64,000 nucleotides of DNA, taken from Cylicocyclus nassatus. Its lineage: Eukaryota > Nematoda > Chromadorea > Rhabditida > Strongylidae. The translations under genes and the position numbers were made by a program. Positions 45,901-57,900 of this stretch are shown piece after piece. The notes beneath the pieces were generated by a model. It was not told the origin of the DNA and did no database searches. It saw nothing but the letters and a program-made list of their open reading frames with translations. The stretch covers positions 6,998,284 through 7,062,283 of the forward strand of contig CATQJL010000001.1 in assembly GCA_958299035.1 (NCBI GenBank), given 5' to 3'. How positions within the stretch are numbered: position 1 is the first letter of the stretch; every line of letters begins with the position of its first letter.

Positions 45901-48900
45901 TATGCTCGTAACTCGGCGATTTTTCAAAGATTGGAGCCTGAGTCATGCACCTTCGATAGCAAAGTTCCTATCAACTTTGACCTAGAAAAGCAAGCAGGCA
46001 AGTTTTCTGACAGATACGCGAGAAGTGCGGGAAAATTTACGCACTTTCGTGGTGCAGTTACAGTCACCTCACCGTATCTCTCCAAAAAGACCCTATGATC
46101 CTCAAAGACCACGATTTTCGTAAAGAGCGTGTTCGAAAACCTCTATAAGCGAAGTTTCCTTACGATTAGAGCATTACACTTTGACCAAAATCTAACGGCG
46201 ATGTTCCAAAGCGTGAAACGAGAAAAAACCAAATAATCCGAAGTTCTCTGAAAACTTGTTCATAGAGGTTATCCGACCTGCTGATTTTAAAACTCACATT
46301 TGCTTAGCAAAATAGCTTCGCATTCTAGGGCTATGGCGAGTAGAATCTGGGACGACAAGATTTTTCCACAATTCACCAGCCCTTCTTTCCTTAGAAATCT
46401 GCGCTTACTATTTAGCGCATCATAATCTTAAAAAAAGTGCTATCGAAGGGTCCTTGCTGGAGTTTACTAAGGGTAATGCGCGCTGCTTTACACCTTTGCG
46501 AAAAGACCTCCACAGAAAGATTTGAGAATACAGAAACTGGAATAACAAGGACATGCTGTATACCGAAAGATTTGCCTGATGAACTGAGCACAAAGCTTTC
46601 TTCTGATTCAGGATATATTCCGAAGAGAGTTACGGCGAGTAGAATTTGAAAACACGTAATTTTTCCAAATTTACCAACGCTTCTACCTCTTGTGGGAAAC
46701 AGTGTACAGCTACTTTTAAACGCGCGATAACCTACAAGAACAGTACTGTCGACTTACTGGAATCTTTTATGTTGCACAGACGCTGCGCTACATCTTTGCG
46801 AAAGGGCCTCCACAGAAAAATTCGAGAAAACTGGAAACGGAATATCGAGGGCATGGCTATACATCAGGAAATTGCCTTGACGATCTGAACAAAATGCTGC
46901 TTCCAGATTTAGAACATCCTGGAATTCCGCGAAGATCACAGAAATTTTGCACATTCTGTGAGCGGTATTGTGATCTTGAGCAGATTTTAGAGCAAATTGG
47001 ATCAGACTGACTCTCTACCATATTCCTACACTATAGTTTCTATGTGTCATCAGCGACAAATCAATGGCAATACTGTTATCAGCACACTGAACAATCCAAC
47101 CGAACAAAATTCTGCAAAATTGAGCGAAAATTACTGTTTAGTACCTATCATATCCATATAATTGATGATGCGTCTCGCCGAGTTGAATCGAACAATATCC
47201 TCGGATTCAGAATTCGTCCATTCTGAAGCGAGATATGGCGATGCGACGCGAATTTCGGCGGACTCTGGTGATGTGCGGCGCACTCTACTGCTCTCCGGCA
47301 AACTCTAGTGGAGTGTGGCGCACTCTGCCGCACTCCGGCGCACTACAGCGCACTCCGGCGGACTGCAGTGCAGTGCGGCGCACTCTGCTGCACTCTAGTG
47401 GACTGTGTCGCACTCCGGCGCACCGCAGCGCACCTCCGGCGGAGTGCGCCGCAGTCCGGCGAATTTTTTGACGGATTATGAGCGGTATTGTATTTGCTAA
47501 ACTGAGATTGTGAATGTAAGGGAGGTGATGGAGCGAGATCGCCTTGCAGAATGGTGCTTTGAGCAAATGTGCATGTGTTGTAATATTTATATGTGTCTAC
47601 ACGTTTGGGCATTAGAAATTGGTGCTTATCTTTGGCCTCTCTTTAATAGCCACCTGCGGTAATCAAAAGCGTGCATGATTTGCCTGGAAACATTCAATCT
47701 TGAAATTGAAACCAAGAATGTCATTACAGAAAACATTCAATCTTGAAATTGAAAACGAGAATGTTATTACAGAAAGAATCGGTTCGCTTCTAAGCCATGT
47801 GATGATTATACGTCTAAGGACTGTCAAGCACTCGAGAATGACGCTAATTTTTGGTCAAAAAACACAAAGATTGAAAGCAGCCTGATTGAATTATGAAATT
47901 GAAACCATTTGAATGCAATCCCCAGCTAAAAATCTAGATCAAAAGCATTATCACACGGTCTAAACTGCATAAAGGTATTTCATCATTGATCCTGAAAGCC
48001 ATTAGCTGGCATTTCCGGTTTCGCCCGTCGTTTCCAATGCCAAGACTAGATTACTGTTTGTTTTATACAACTCCCTATTCCTGTCGTACTTCCGCATTCC
48101 AGCTTTCTGCGGCCGTATTCATCAACGAACTCCGAGGGTAGGCTTTACCCCAGAAAAGCATATAACCCGTGTTCGCGAAGCGGGTAAGCTTGACCACGCG
48201 GGTTAAAATTAGCCTTGAGGGTAAGCCTTGAACCAAAAGCGACCAACTCCCTATTCACGAACATGGCTCATCCGGGCAAACTCAACTTTCTAACACAGAG
48301 CAAGGTTAAATTTACTCCGACTCTTCGTAAAATCATAAATGATCTCTCTATGCACTACTCAGTCTTAACGATACTATTTGACAGCAAACCACGTTTCTAA
48401 TTATTATTAACTCAAATCTCCTAAGCCCTCTTTGCATCTCGTCTGATCTTAGTATTTTGTTGATCAGCTCTAAAAGTGTATGTTAAGCTACAATAGTTTG
48501 ATCATGTATCAAATCATTTACTGGATATATCGGTGGACTGAAATTTGAATGAGGGAGTTCTATATTACGAGAATTTTTTGAGTTATTGAGTTAGATTCGC
48601 CATATCAAAGCCCTTAGTTGGATACGTCCTTTATTCGAAATCAGATCTTTCACTGTAACAATCGCCCGAATATGATACCCGGTGATAACATCAAGCAAAT
48701 ACGAAAGGAGATCATCAAAAGTTTGATGCAGTGCTGACTGTAGATAGTATGTGTTTGTTGTCAAAAGAATATTACTAGGAATGAGTGGTGCATGAGTAAT
48801 CACTTGGTGTTTGTACAAGTGTTAGGGTGAATCTAATCGTGCTAGGGTTAATTTTTCCCTGATGAGCCACGTTGGTGAATACGGGCCAATCGCTTTCTGG

Positions 48901-51900
48901 GATAAGGTTTACCCTCAGTTGCAGGGTTTGCCCTCAAAATTCGTTGATGAAATTGTAATCGCTTTCCGGGGCAAATCGACGTTGATGAGTATTCCCAATG
49001 AACCCCGAGGGTAAACTACCCTTAAAGGCACCGTCTACCCAAATCGGGGTTGATGAGATTTTGATGCTATATAGTAGAGGGTCTCCTAACTAAGCCATCG
49101 CCCAAATTTCGTGACAAAAGATGAATTCCGAAGCGAGAAAACCGTTCCGGAAGGCCACGCTGACTCCGCCCATCAACGTGGGTGGTCTGAAGACAATAAC
49201 TGCAACTTGGGCTCTAATGTATCCAGATTTGTCGTAAACCCGCCTTTCACAATTATCAACGATTCGTGGTACCCTGAAAAATTTCTGTCTTCTTAGGTCC
49301 GATTTTCGACTTGATCTTTAGACCACACACGTTGATGTTCATCAACCTCGATTTGGCTGGACGGTGCCTTTGAGGATAAGGTTTATCCTCAGGGTTCGTT
49401 GATGAATACGGCCACTGGCACCACCAAGCTTTTGTAATTGCTGCATCGTCGTTGTACAGTCGTTGTGGCAGTCGTCTAACGTCCTCGCGTAAGCTGGGTT
49501 CAAAATCAGTGATTCACTAGCGCAGATAGAATGACGTTGGTTCCGACGCTGTCAAAGGCTTTCTCGTAGTCGACGAAGGTTAGGATGAGATGCAGTCGGT
49601 ATTCCCGACATGTGATTCATGCAGTCCGGTCCTGTGCGAAATCCGACTTGTTCTTGAGGCTTGGCTTCATCCAGTGCTCGAAATATGCAAGCGTGAATAA
49701 TTTTTGTGAAAAGCTTGTATAACACACTTAACAAGGATATTGGACGGTAGTTCCGAAGATTTCCGTTTGTCCTTCTCGTAAAAAAAGGCGGTTCTTACAC
49801 TCCCCCACTGGTTGTATTTTAAAGATATGATGTTGAATGCGACGCGAAAATCTCGTGTAGACGTTGTCTTCCGGCTCGCACAAATTACGGAATCAGGTTC
49901 TGGAGCCATGGCACTGAATAGCGCTGCGGATTTCAGGTAGAATCCGGTAGAATAGGTGGCAGGTAGAATCCGTGGTGTTACCTATCCAGAGGAGACAACG
50001 GCCATCGGTACTGGTGTAGATGAGCGGAAGAGGTTGGTGCAGAAGTTCTTCGCAATAGACATCGGAAGAAGTCGGGGTCCCGCCTTGCTTCATTTCAGCA
50101 TTTCTCAAGACGTTTTTTCCAACTGCTTCCACTATCTCAGCTCTTGTACTTTCTGAGATCCTCCTGGGAAGTTGTTCTGCAAGTGGCGTTGATTATCGCT
50201 ATAGATGTGATCTTACCTCAAAAATCTTCTTCTTTCGAGTAGTTCCTCAATAGTCTTCTGAATGCGTTTCCACGTTTTTTTCGGAAGTCAGTGGCACAGG
50301 AATCGCCACAGGCTTGCAATCTTGGAAGCGTGTCGTAGCCGTACGTTGAGTTTTCCTTGATGGGCCAGTCTCAACTTCATATGAGCTTTTCCGCTTGCTA
50401 TCTTCATAGACAACTTCTTTCCTTCTTGCGGCATTGTGGCAGACCTTCTTCTCCAGTTTTCGTCTAAATCGCATCTTCGCTCGATTGAGGCGGTGATGGG
50501 AGCCACTGCAGAAAACGGAGCTATTGGCAAGGGAACGTTAGTCAGTGTCCGTTGCCTTCTGAGGCGAGATGTATAGCGTTACCGTTTACAGTAGCAAATA
50601 TGGCATGTCTCAGAAAGTAGTGTAACAATCATTTATAAGGTCTGCGGATAGACAAACGACAGTATTGCCTGCTTGCTTACCCCTTGCCACCAAACCACTT
50701 TTTCTTGCCGCACTGCTTTGTGCAAGTTATCATATTCTTGCAGCAGGCATTCTTGTACACGGAATTATCTTTGTTGACCTTTTCGCAGACCATCTTCTTT
50801 GTCCATCCTTCTCCTGACGGAAGGCATGCGTACCTATACCTAAAATAGATTAAGCTTTTAGTCAGAAGCAAGCCGTACAATTTGATCTTACTTTGCGGCA
50901 CCGTGCCTATCTATCTGCCCGGGATAATCATCCCACCAAATCACTTGTTTTTTCGACGGAACTATGCCACACATGCCACACAAAAAGACTAGCAGTAAAA
51001 GCTTCATTTTGCTTTTAGCATATATTCCTGCGAAAATATCTGAGGATACATAAAGTTAGGATCGATAATCGAATATAAAAACTACACAGGGTTAGATAAA
51101 TGGGAAGCTAACACGCTCCTGGAGCTACCTAACTATTTGTGTAAGACTGTCACTCCATCAAATATTTTTTACAACAACCCTCCTAGCAGCAAGTTTGCCT
51201 TAAAAAGGAAAGTTGCGAAAATATTTTGCATGTGGAGTATGGTTTGAGAAAAATTCCATTATACGATTTTTTAGGTAAAATGGCATTGTAAATGTAAGTA
51301 AAGTAATGGAGCAAGACCAATTTTCAGGACGGTGCTTTAAGCAATTATGTACGTGTTGTAATATTTATATGTCTCGACGTTCAGGCACCCAGAAGTTGGT
51401 GCTTATCCTTAGCATTAAAAGCCACGGCGAAAACGAAATCTATAATCCCAATTTGGGTTTTGGTGTTCAAAGATTGAGCGGTATTCTTTCAGCTTCAATC
51501 ATTTATTCGTAAGCACACTTGTTCTTATCTCTTACAAAGCACAAAACATGCTTTAGAAAGTACTGTAACAATCTTTTATTTTTTTTGAAGCAACTTTTCA
51601 AAATTTTTGGTAAGCACAGCTCTTGGCAGATTGCTAAGGTCTTGTAGCCATCCTTGTATATACTTGTACCCTTTCGCACCCTCGACCCTTTCGCAAAACT
51701 TCTTTTCATTGTCATCTCCATCTTCTAACGTGCTGCATATGTACTTCCACCTGAAATTATTAAAGTTTCTAGTTCGGACGAAGCCGTACAATGTGATCTT
51801 ACTTTTTGCCCTGCCTTTTGATCTCTCCAAGGTTTGCCTGCTTTGGCACTGACACCACCATGCCAAACATTGTCAGAGATATTAAGAGCCCTAAGAGCTC

Positions 51901-54900
51901 CATTTCGTTTCCAACGTTATTTAGTTCAAAAATATTCAGTATATAAAATCAAGATCTAGAATCGAAAAGCTGCGAAAACTGCATGCGGAGTATGTTGAGG
52001 AACAATTTCCATTATAGGATTTCTGTGTTAAAAGATTTTCGCTAAAATGACATGGTGAAGGTAAGGAAGGCGGTGAAGCAAGACGCCTTGCAAAATGGTG
52101 CTTTGAGCAATGTGTATGTGTTGATTTGACATTTATCATTATCAATGCTAGGGTTGAAACTACCCTGATGAGCCACGTTGTTGAATACGGGTTAATCGCT
52201 TTCTGCGGTAAGGTTTACCCTCAAAGGTAGAATTTGCCCTCAAGGTTCGACCCTCAAGTGTAGGATTTGCCCTCAAGGTTCGTTGATGAAAACGGGATTA
52301 GTCGCTTTCCGTGGTAAACTCTACATTGTCGAATACGGCCCTGAGGGTAAAATCTACCCTTGAGGGTTAGGTTTTATCGATACGGTAAAATCTACCCTGA
52401 ATGGTAAGGTTTGTCCCCAGTGTTCGTTGATGAATACGGCCACTAGTACCACTAAATTTTCGCATCGTCGCTGTACAGTCCTTGTGACAGTCGGCTAAGT
52501 CCTCACAGAAGCTGGGCTCACTCCTTGATCGACTAGCGCTGACAGGACGGCGCTTTCGACGCTATCAAAGGCTTTCTCATGGTCAATGAAGTTTGGGACA
52601 CAGGCAAGTAGTTTCGGCATATGGTTCACGCAGCTGGATCCTTTGCGAGATCTAGCTTGTTCTTGAGGCTTGGCTTCATCCGATGCCCTACTTAGTGGGA
52701 ACAACGGCCATCGGTACTGGTTTGATGAGCAGAAGAGGTTGGTAAAGAAGTTCTTCGCAATAGATTTTATCGGGAAGAATCGGGGTCCCGTCTTCTCCAC
52801 TATTGCAGGCAGCGATACGCGATTTTCACAGAAATCCCTTCGGCACTACTCAAAACTTCGTTTTTCTTCAGCTGCCAGTATTTTAGTTTGCCTGTACTTC
52901 CTGAGATTCTCCTGCAAAGCTGTCTGCAACTGGCGTTGTCTATTAGTCGCTCGAGATGGTTGCATTCGGATCTTGCCTCAGAAATCTTCTTTCAAGCAGT
53001 TCCTTGGTGGTCTTCTAATGCCTCACTTTTTCTCGAAAGTCATTAAAGCGCACTCGCCGCGGCTCGCAACCCGGAAGCCTGTCGTAGTCTTACGTTAGGT
53101 CTCCTTCAATAGGCCAGTAGCTACTTGATATGAGCTCTTCCGCCTGCTACCTTCATAAACGACCACCTCCCTCCTTGCGGCACCATGGCAGAACTTCATT
53201 TCCAGCTTTTGTCTAAATCGTATCTTCGCTCGAAAATGGCGGTGATCGGAGCCATTGCAGAGGGTGGAGCTACTGAGACACCGAGTAAGCACAACCTTCG
53301 GTTTGCGAGAATGTGATCGATCCCCACGTGAGTCGTTCGGTTGAGCGATTCCCATGTCCACCGGCGATGTTCTTTCTTCATGAAGATGGAAGTCGTGCGG
53401 CGGAGAGAAGCCCAACAAGACGGTTGCCGTTTTCATTCCGGAGCCCATATCCAAACCTCCCGATCCTATTTTCCTCTTCTAGTGGCATCCAGATCAAAGC
53501 GTTGAAGTCGCTCACAACGAACTTGTAGAAGGACTTCTCGTTGCGGACGACCTTCTCCATGTCTTCGTAGAAAGCACTAGTTCTGAATTGTCAGCTGCTG
53601 ATGTTGGTGAGTAGCAGTTGATGATGCTGATGGTCTTCTGACGTGGAGGTCGAGTCTCAGGGTGTCTAGTCGAGGTGACGGATCTCATGCGAATCGACAA
53701 CATGGACGACGGGTGGAGACAAAGTCAACGTCTCTTTCGTAATGGGACTTTCTCATTACGAATATGATGGTCCCTCACTCTTCGAATCTCCCTCTTCCTG
53801 GACTTCGTTTCTTGCAGAGCGATGACGTGGTGCTTGATGTGCTCTGCGACGTCAAAAAGAGTGTGGAAGTCGGCGCTGGTGGTGTTCTGGCTTTGCATTT
53901 GCAGAGCCAGAACACCACAAGGCTATGGCGTGTCATTCAAACAGTGTCGTTTTTGTTCAATCCAAAAGGCGCCCTGGCAACGGTGACATCGTTCTTGATA
54001 CCACCTGGCGCCGCAGGCGGAATTTATCTTAGGATTTCTATCTCTTCTTTTAGCCAAAGGATTTGTAACATTTTTACTGCAAAGAGCAGGCTTATTAGTC
54101 TTGCTTTTGATTTGGACGGGCAATTGCTAATCACAGGTGTAGAGCGGGGACCGCCTAACGATCAGAGAAACCAGAGCTTGGATCTACCCTGACTCGCCCT
54201 TAGCTAAGCATCGGCCAAGAAAATATAAAACTCCTACATATGGGAAATCCTACCAGAGTATGCACTCGGCAGTACATTGCAGTTCGACACCCAGGGCCAC
54301 CCCACATCGCATTGAGGCGGCGGACCATAGTGGGGGTTGCCGCATTGAAAGGCTGTTTGAAGGGTTGTGAACTTTTTAATTCTGCGTAATAAAAAGCTCA
54401 CAGCTCCTCAAAAAAAAACGCTCCGCTACATTCTCTTTTCAAAAAGCCAGAATAAGTTAGGTGCCTTCTTGTAAGTATTCTGAAAGCGAAACACGATACT
54501 TATTGCCACTAAGAATTGTTTCAGTTTTAGACGTTTTTTCTCAAAAAGACATTAGATTCGACAAAAATAATGACCCCGAGCAGTGTGGAAATCGCAAGCT
54601 CATCCTCTTTACCATTTTGCATCCAGATAGACTAGCATATCGTGACACTGAAGGAGTCAACTGTAGGATAGAACAAAGTTTGCCCGTGCTTCATCATCTT
54701 GTGTTTTTGCAATCAATGCCTAAATCGGGTGCTAGCTTCTTTGCGTAATCGCGACGAGAATTTTTGGTAGATAATTGAATAGCCTGTCTGACCTTCCAAA
54801 ATGTATCATTAGAAAAGCATCGTTCTATTTTTTGTGACGAACTCATCATTCCGGGTTTTAGATAAAGTGTGTTGTTAAAAAGGAAAAAGGCCTCAGATAT

Positions 54901-57900
54901 CTGAGGCGTGAAAGCGATTTTGCTCTATTTTAAACTTCTCTTCCAAAACCCAGATCTGACTTTTAATCCCCGGATACAAGCGGCTATCTCTACTCTAATC
55001 TCAGTGTCGACTGCCGCAATATGGTGTCTCATGTATGAAAATTTCATTCCACATTATTTGTCTGCTGTCAATTGTAAGATTGGACTTCCCTTATGAAAAT
55101 AAAACTTGCTTTTGCGCGCAGCGACTTCCACGCTAAAGCTATTAAAGCTCACGCGGAGTTCTTCAACCAAGAAATTGTAAGAAAAGGGTTCTAGTCAAAC
55201 TACACCCTTTAGCTTTATATTGCTTTTGAAGACAGCGTTCTTATATTAGGTTAGCTAAAAACTAAGTTTGGTTGCTTTTAGCGGCTGGCAGATTTTTGTA
55301 TCCGTCGTATATGGTACCAATGGAAAGAGCAAATCAGTAAGAATCGTACGCTTAGCCCTTTTTTTTACAAATTATTTTCCTTATAACAAAATGGTGCAGG
55401 AAAAAGAACATTCTGTTCTTCTATTTTTGAAAAATAATGCTCCGAAAAACATATGCATTTGGTAATCAACAACAAAATAACATTAACAAATAACAAATGA
55501 CTATAACCAATCACCGTTCCGCACAACTCGCCCTGCGGGTTCTTCGAAACGGGGTTTGTACGGGTTTTCGCGGATTCTCGGCTTGATATTCGGAATCAGG
55601 GACATGGGCCAAGGAACGGCAAAACATGGAGGCCGAGAATCTGGGTGGACGGTGCCTTTGAAAGCAGTGACTCGGCAGAATGGATGTACGATTTTGGTAG
55701 CGTTAGATATCAAAATCTCCAAGTACACCATAGCCCTAACCCGCCCTCCGCTTCACGCACTAAGTCCTGAAAAGGCGACGGCGCTTCGAATTTCCACCAA
55801 TTACGCCCTCTCAGTGGAAGTTTAATAGTGATTTGGAGTGCCCTTACAGGGCTGAGCGCAAGAAATGGAGGTGGGGTTTTTTCTATAGTGTACTTGGAAA
55901 GTCTACTACCTAACACTACCAGAATCGGACAGCAATCCATTTTGCCGAGCCACCGCCTTTATAACAAGAACGTCAATGACGCTGAATCAATATGCACACT
56001 CCTTTATACACTCTGTATGTGTGCATTGTGAATGTGTAGTTGCCTATAGCTGTACCAATCAGCATTGCTTATGCGACGTCGCGCCTGCGGCAACTTGCGG
56101 CGGTGCGATGTGATGCGTGCGAACTCTGCCAAGCGTTAATTTAGTCGCCTAGTGGTCCTTACAATTCAAACTAGTGAGAGACTGATGCTGGCTGATGCAG
56201 CCTAAAATCTCTATAGTTGCATAAAATCAAATTCTTTCAAAGTCTCTTACATCTCTTAGACTTCATACATACCTGACGATGGAGGTATAGCGGGTATTGG
56301 CGAATCGCTGCTGTCTCCGCTGCTTTTAGCTGCTTGAAGCTGCTGCGCATGGGTGCATTTTGAGTGCAACAGAAAAGTATTATCAGCCCTCTCAGCTGAT
56401 CTAGATTAACGGAGAAATGAATTCATAAATCTCACCGGAATCATGAATCATGAAATACAACACACTACTATCGCCATGAAGTTTTGTTTGTAATAAGCAC
56501 GCAGCGCATAAATGCTGCATTTACTAAAGAAACTGAGATAGTTTGACAGATGTTAATTTGAGTGTCACAAATGACCCTCACGTGTGCTTGAGGCAACAAT
56601 TAAACTAGGTCTATTCCCTGCCGTATTGCACAAGTGGGCCAGCAACGTCCCACTGTTTTCCTTGGTAAATATCTGCCTCTAGCTGTTCATCGTACTTTAT
56701 TCATATTTTTTGATTCCAGAGGTCTTGGAGAGTTTATCTCGTTCAGACTGATTTGTTCACCTTCATTTGTCTTTTTGATAGACTCGCAAAATTGTCATAG
56801 TTCACTTATCGCAACAAATGCTCTGGAAATCTTTTGAAAACACAAAAAATGGTAAATAGGGGCAAATCCGACCGAAATCAGCTGATAGCAGCATGGAGCA
56901 GCTGAGAAAAGCTCACAAAAAGTGAGCTTCATATCGCGTAGCAGCAAGCAGCCACGAGCAGATGGGAGCAGCAGGGAGCAGCTAGAAGCAGCGCAGCATC
57001 GCTAGCTATAGCGGGTCTCTTTCGCGTTGGCTGCAGCAGCTAGGAGTAGCAGCGTCGCTTGGCTGCAACCGATACGTATAAAAAGAGTTGCTGCTAGCAG
57101 CGACACATCGTCAGATATAGCCACCCATCGTCAGGTATGTATTAAGCCTTAGCCATAAATTCTGTGACATTGCCCCCCCCCCCCGCCCTCTCTAAAACTC
57201 TCACTACTACGCCAGGCTGTATGTATGCACGAGCGGGATCGGGGTGTGGGAACAAAAGCCGCCAGTTTGGGCCACCTCCGCGGACACTGGTCCTGGAACG
57301 ACATGCGATAACGTTGCAAAAGGACCAGTTGGAAGCGAAAGGCGGCTCAAAGTGGCGGCCTTCGTTCCCCTACCCGGATCGTTTGCTTTACAATATTCAC
57401 TAAAGTCGGTATATCTTAGCGCAGATTGATTTCGTCTTTCTAGGTTGTGCTGGAAACAAAATAGACATTTGGGTTACGAAGGAATAGAAAGCAAAATTGG
57501 ATTTCAAAGAAAGCAATTCGTCACTGTTCGACACCCACTGCAAAGATTCCTAAGTGGGTTTGCAGAGAAATGCACTCGGTAATATGTTCTTGACCGTTAT
57601 ATGTTATTTAATGTTCAGAATTACTATGCGGATGTGCTTACAAGGAAATGCATGCTTACGAGGGAAAGATACTTGGTAACCGTGGCCTTTTGTAATGAGA
57701 TGTATACCAGTATGTTCATATTGGTACACTGATTCTAAATCTATGTTCGTTATCTGCTGTGCGACTCCCTGAACGAAGTTATGGACTTTTTTCCATATTG
57801 ATTATACGAGATTTAGGCAGTCAAAATCGTCGGTATTCAGGCTTTTTAGCCTCTGATGTACTGGTGAGAGTTTTCCCAAACTTAACGTGAAGCTTTGCTA

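Larger units (their letters stand above)
38912..57443 (+). other. Gene B intron 5 (18.5 kb) with nested locus
   Basis: This intron separates the two halves of the PAPS site of gene B, as the 11.8-kb intron does in gene A. It holds two giant palindromic elements, three minus-strand small secreted-protein genes, two RTE-type retrotransposon fragments and several MITEs. 41940-42880, 43100-43440, 54300-55500 and 55960-56850 hold no assignable feature, apart from the GC-rich repeat at 56065. Confidence 0.65.

Noticed and set aside
53764..54192. 142-residue plus-strand frame
   Set aside because: It is antisense to the endonuclease part of RTE fragment 2 and crosses the hairpin at 53878; an artefact of the retrotransposon.
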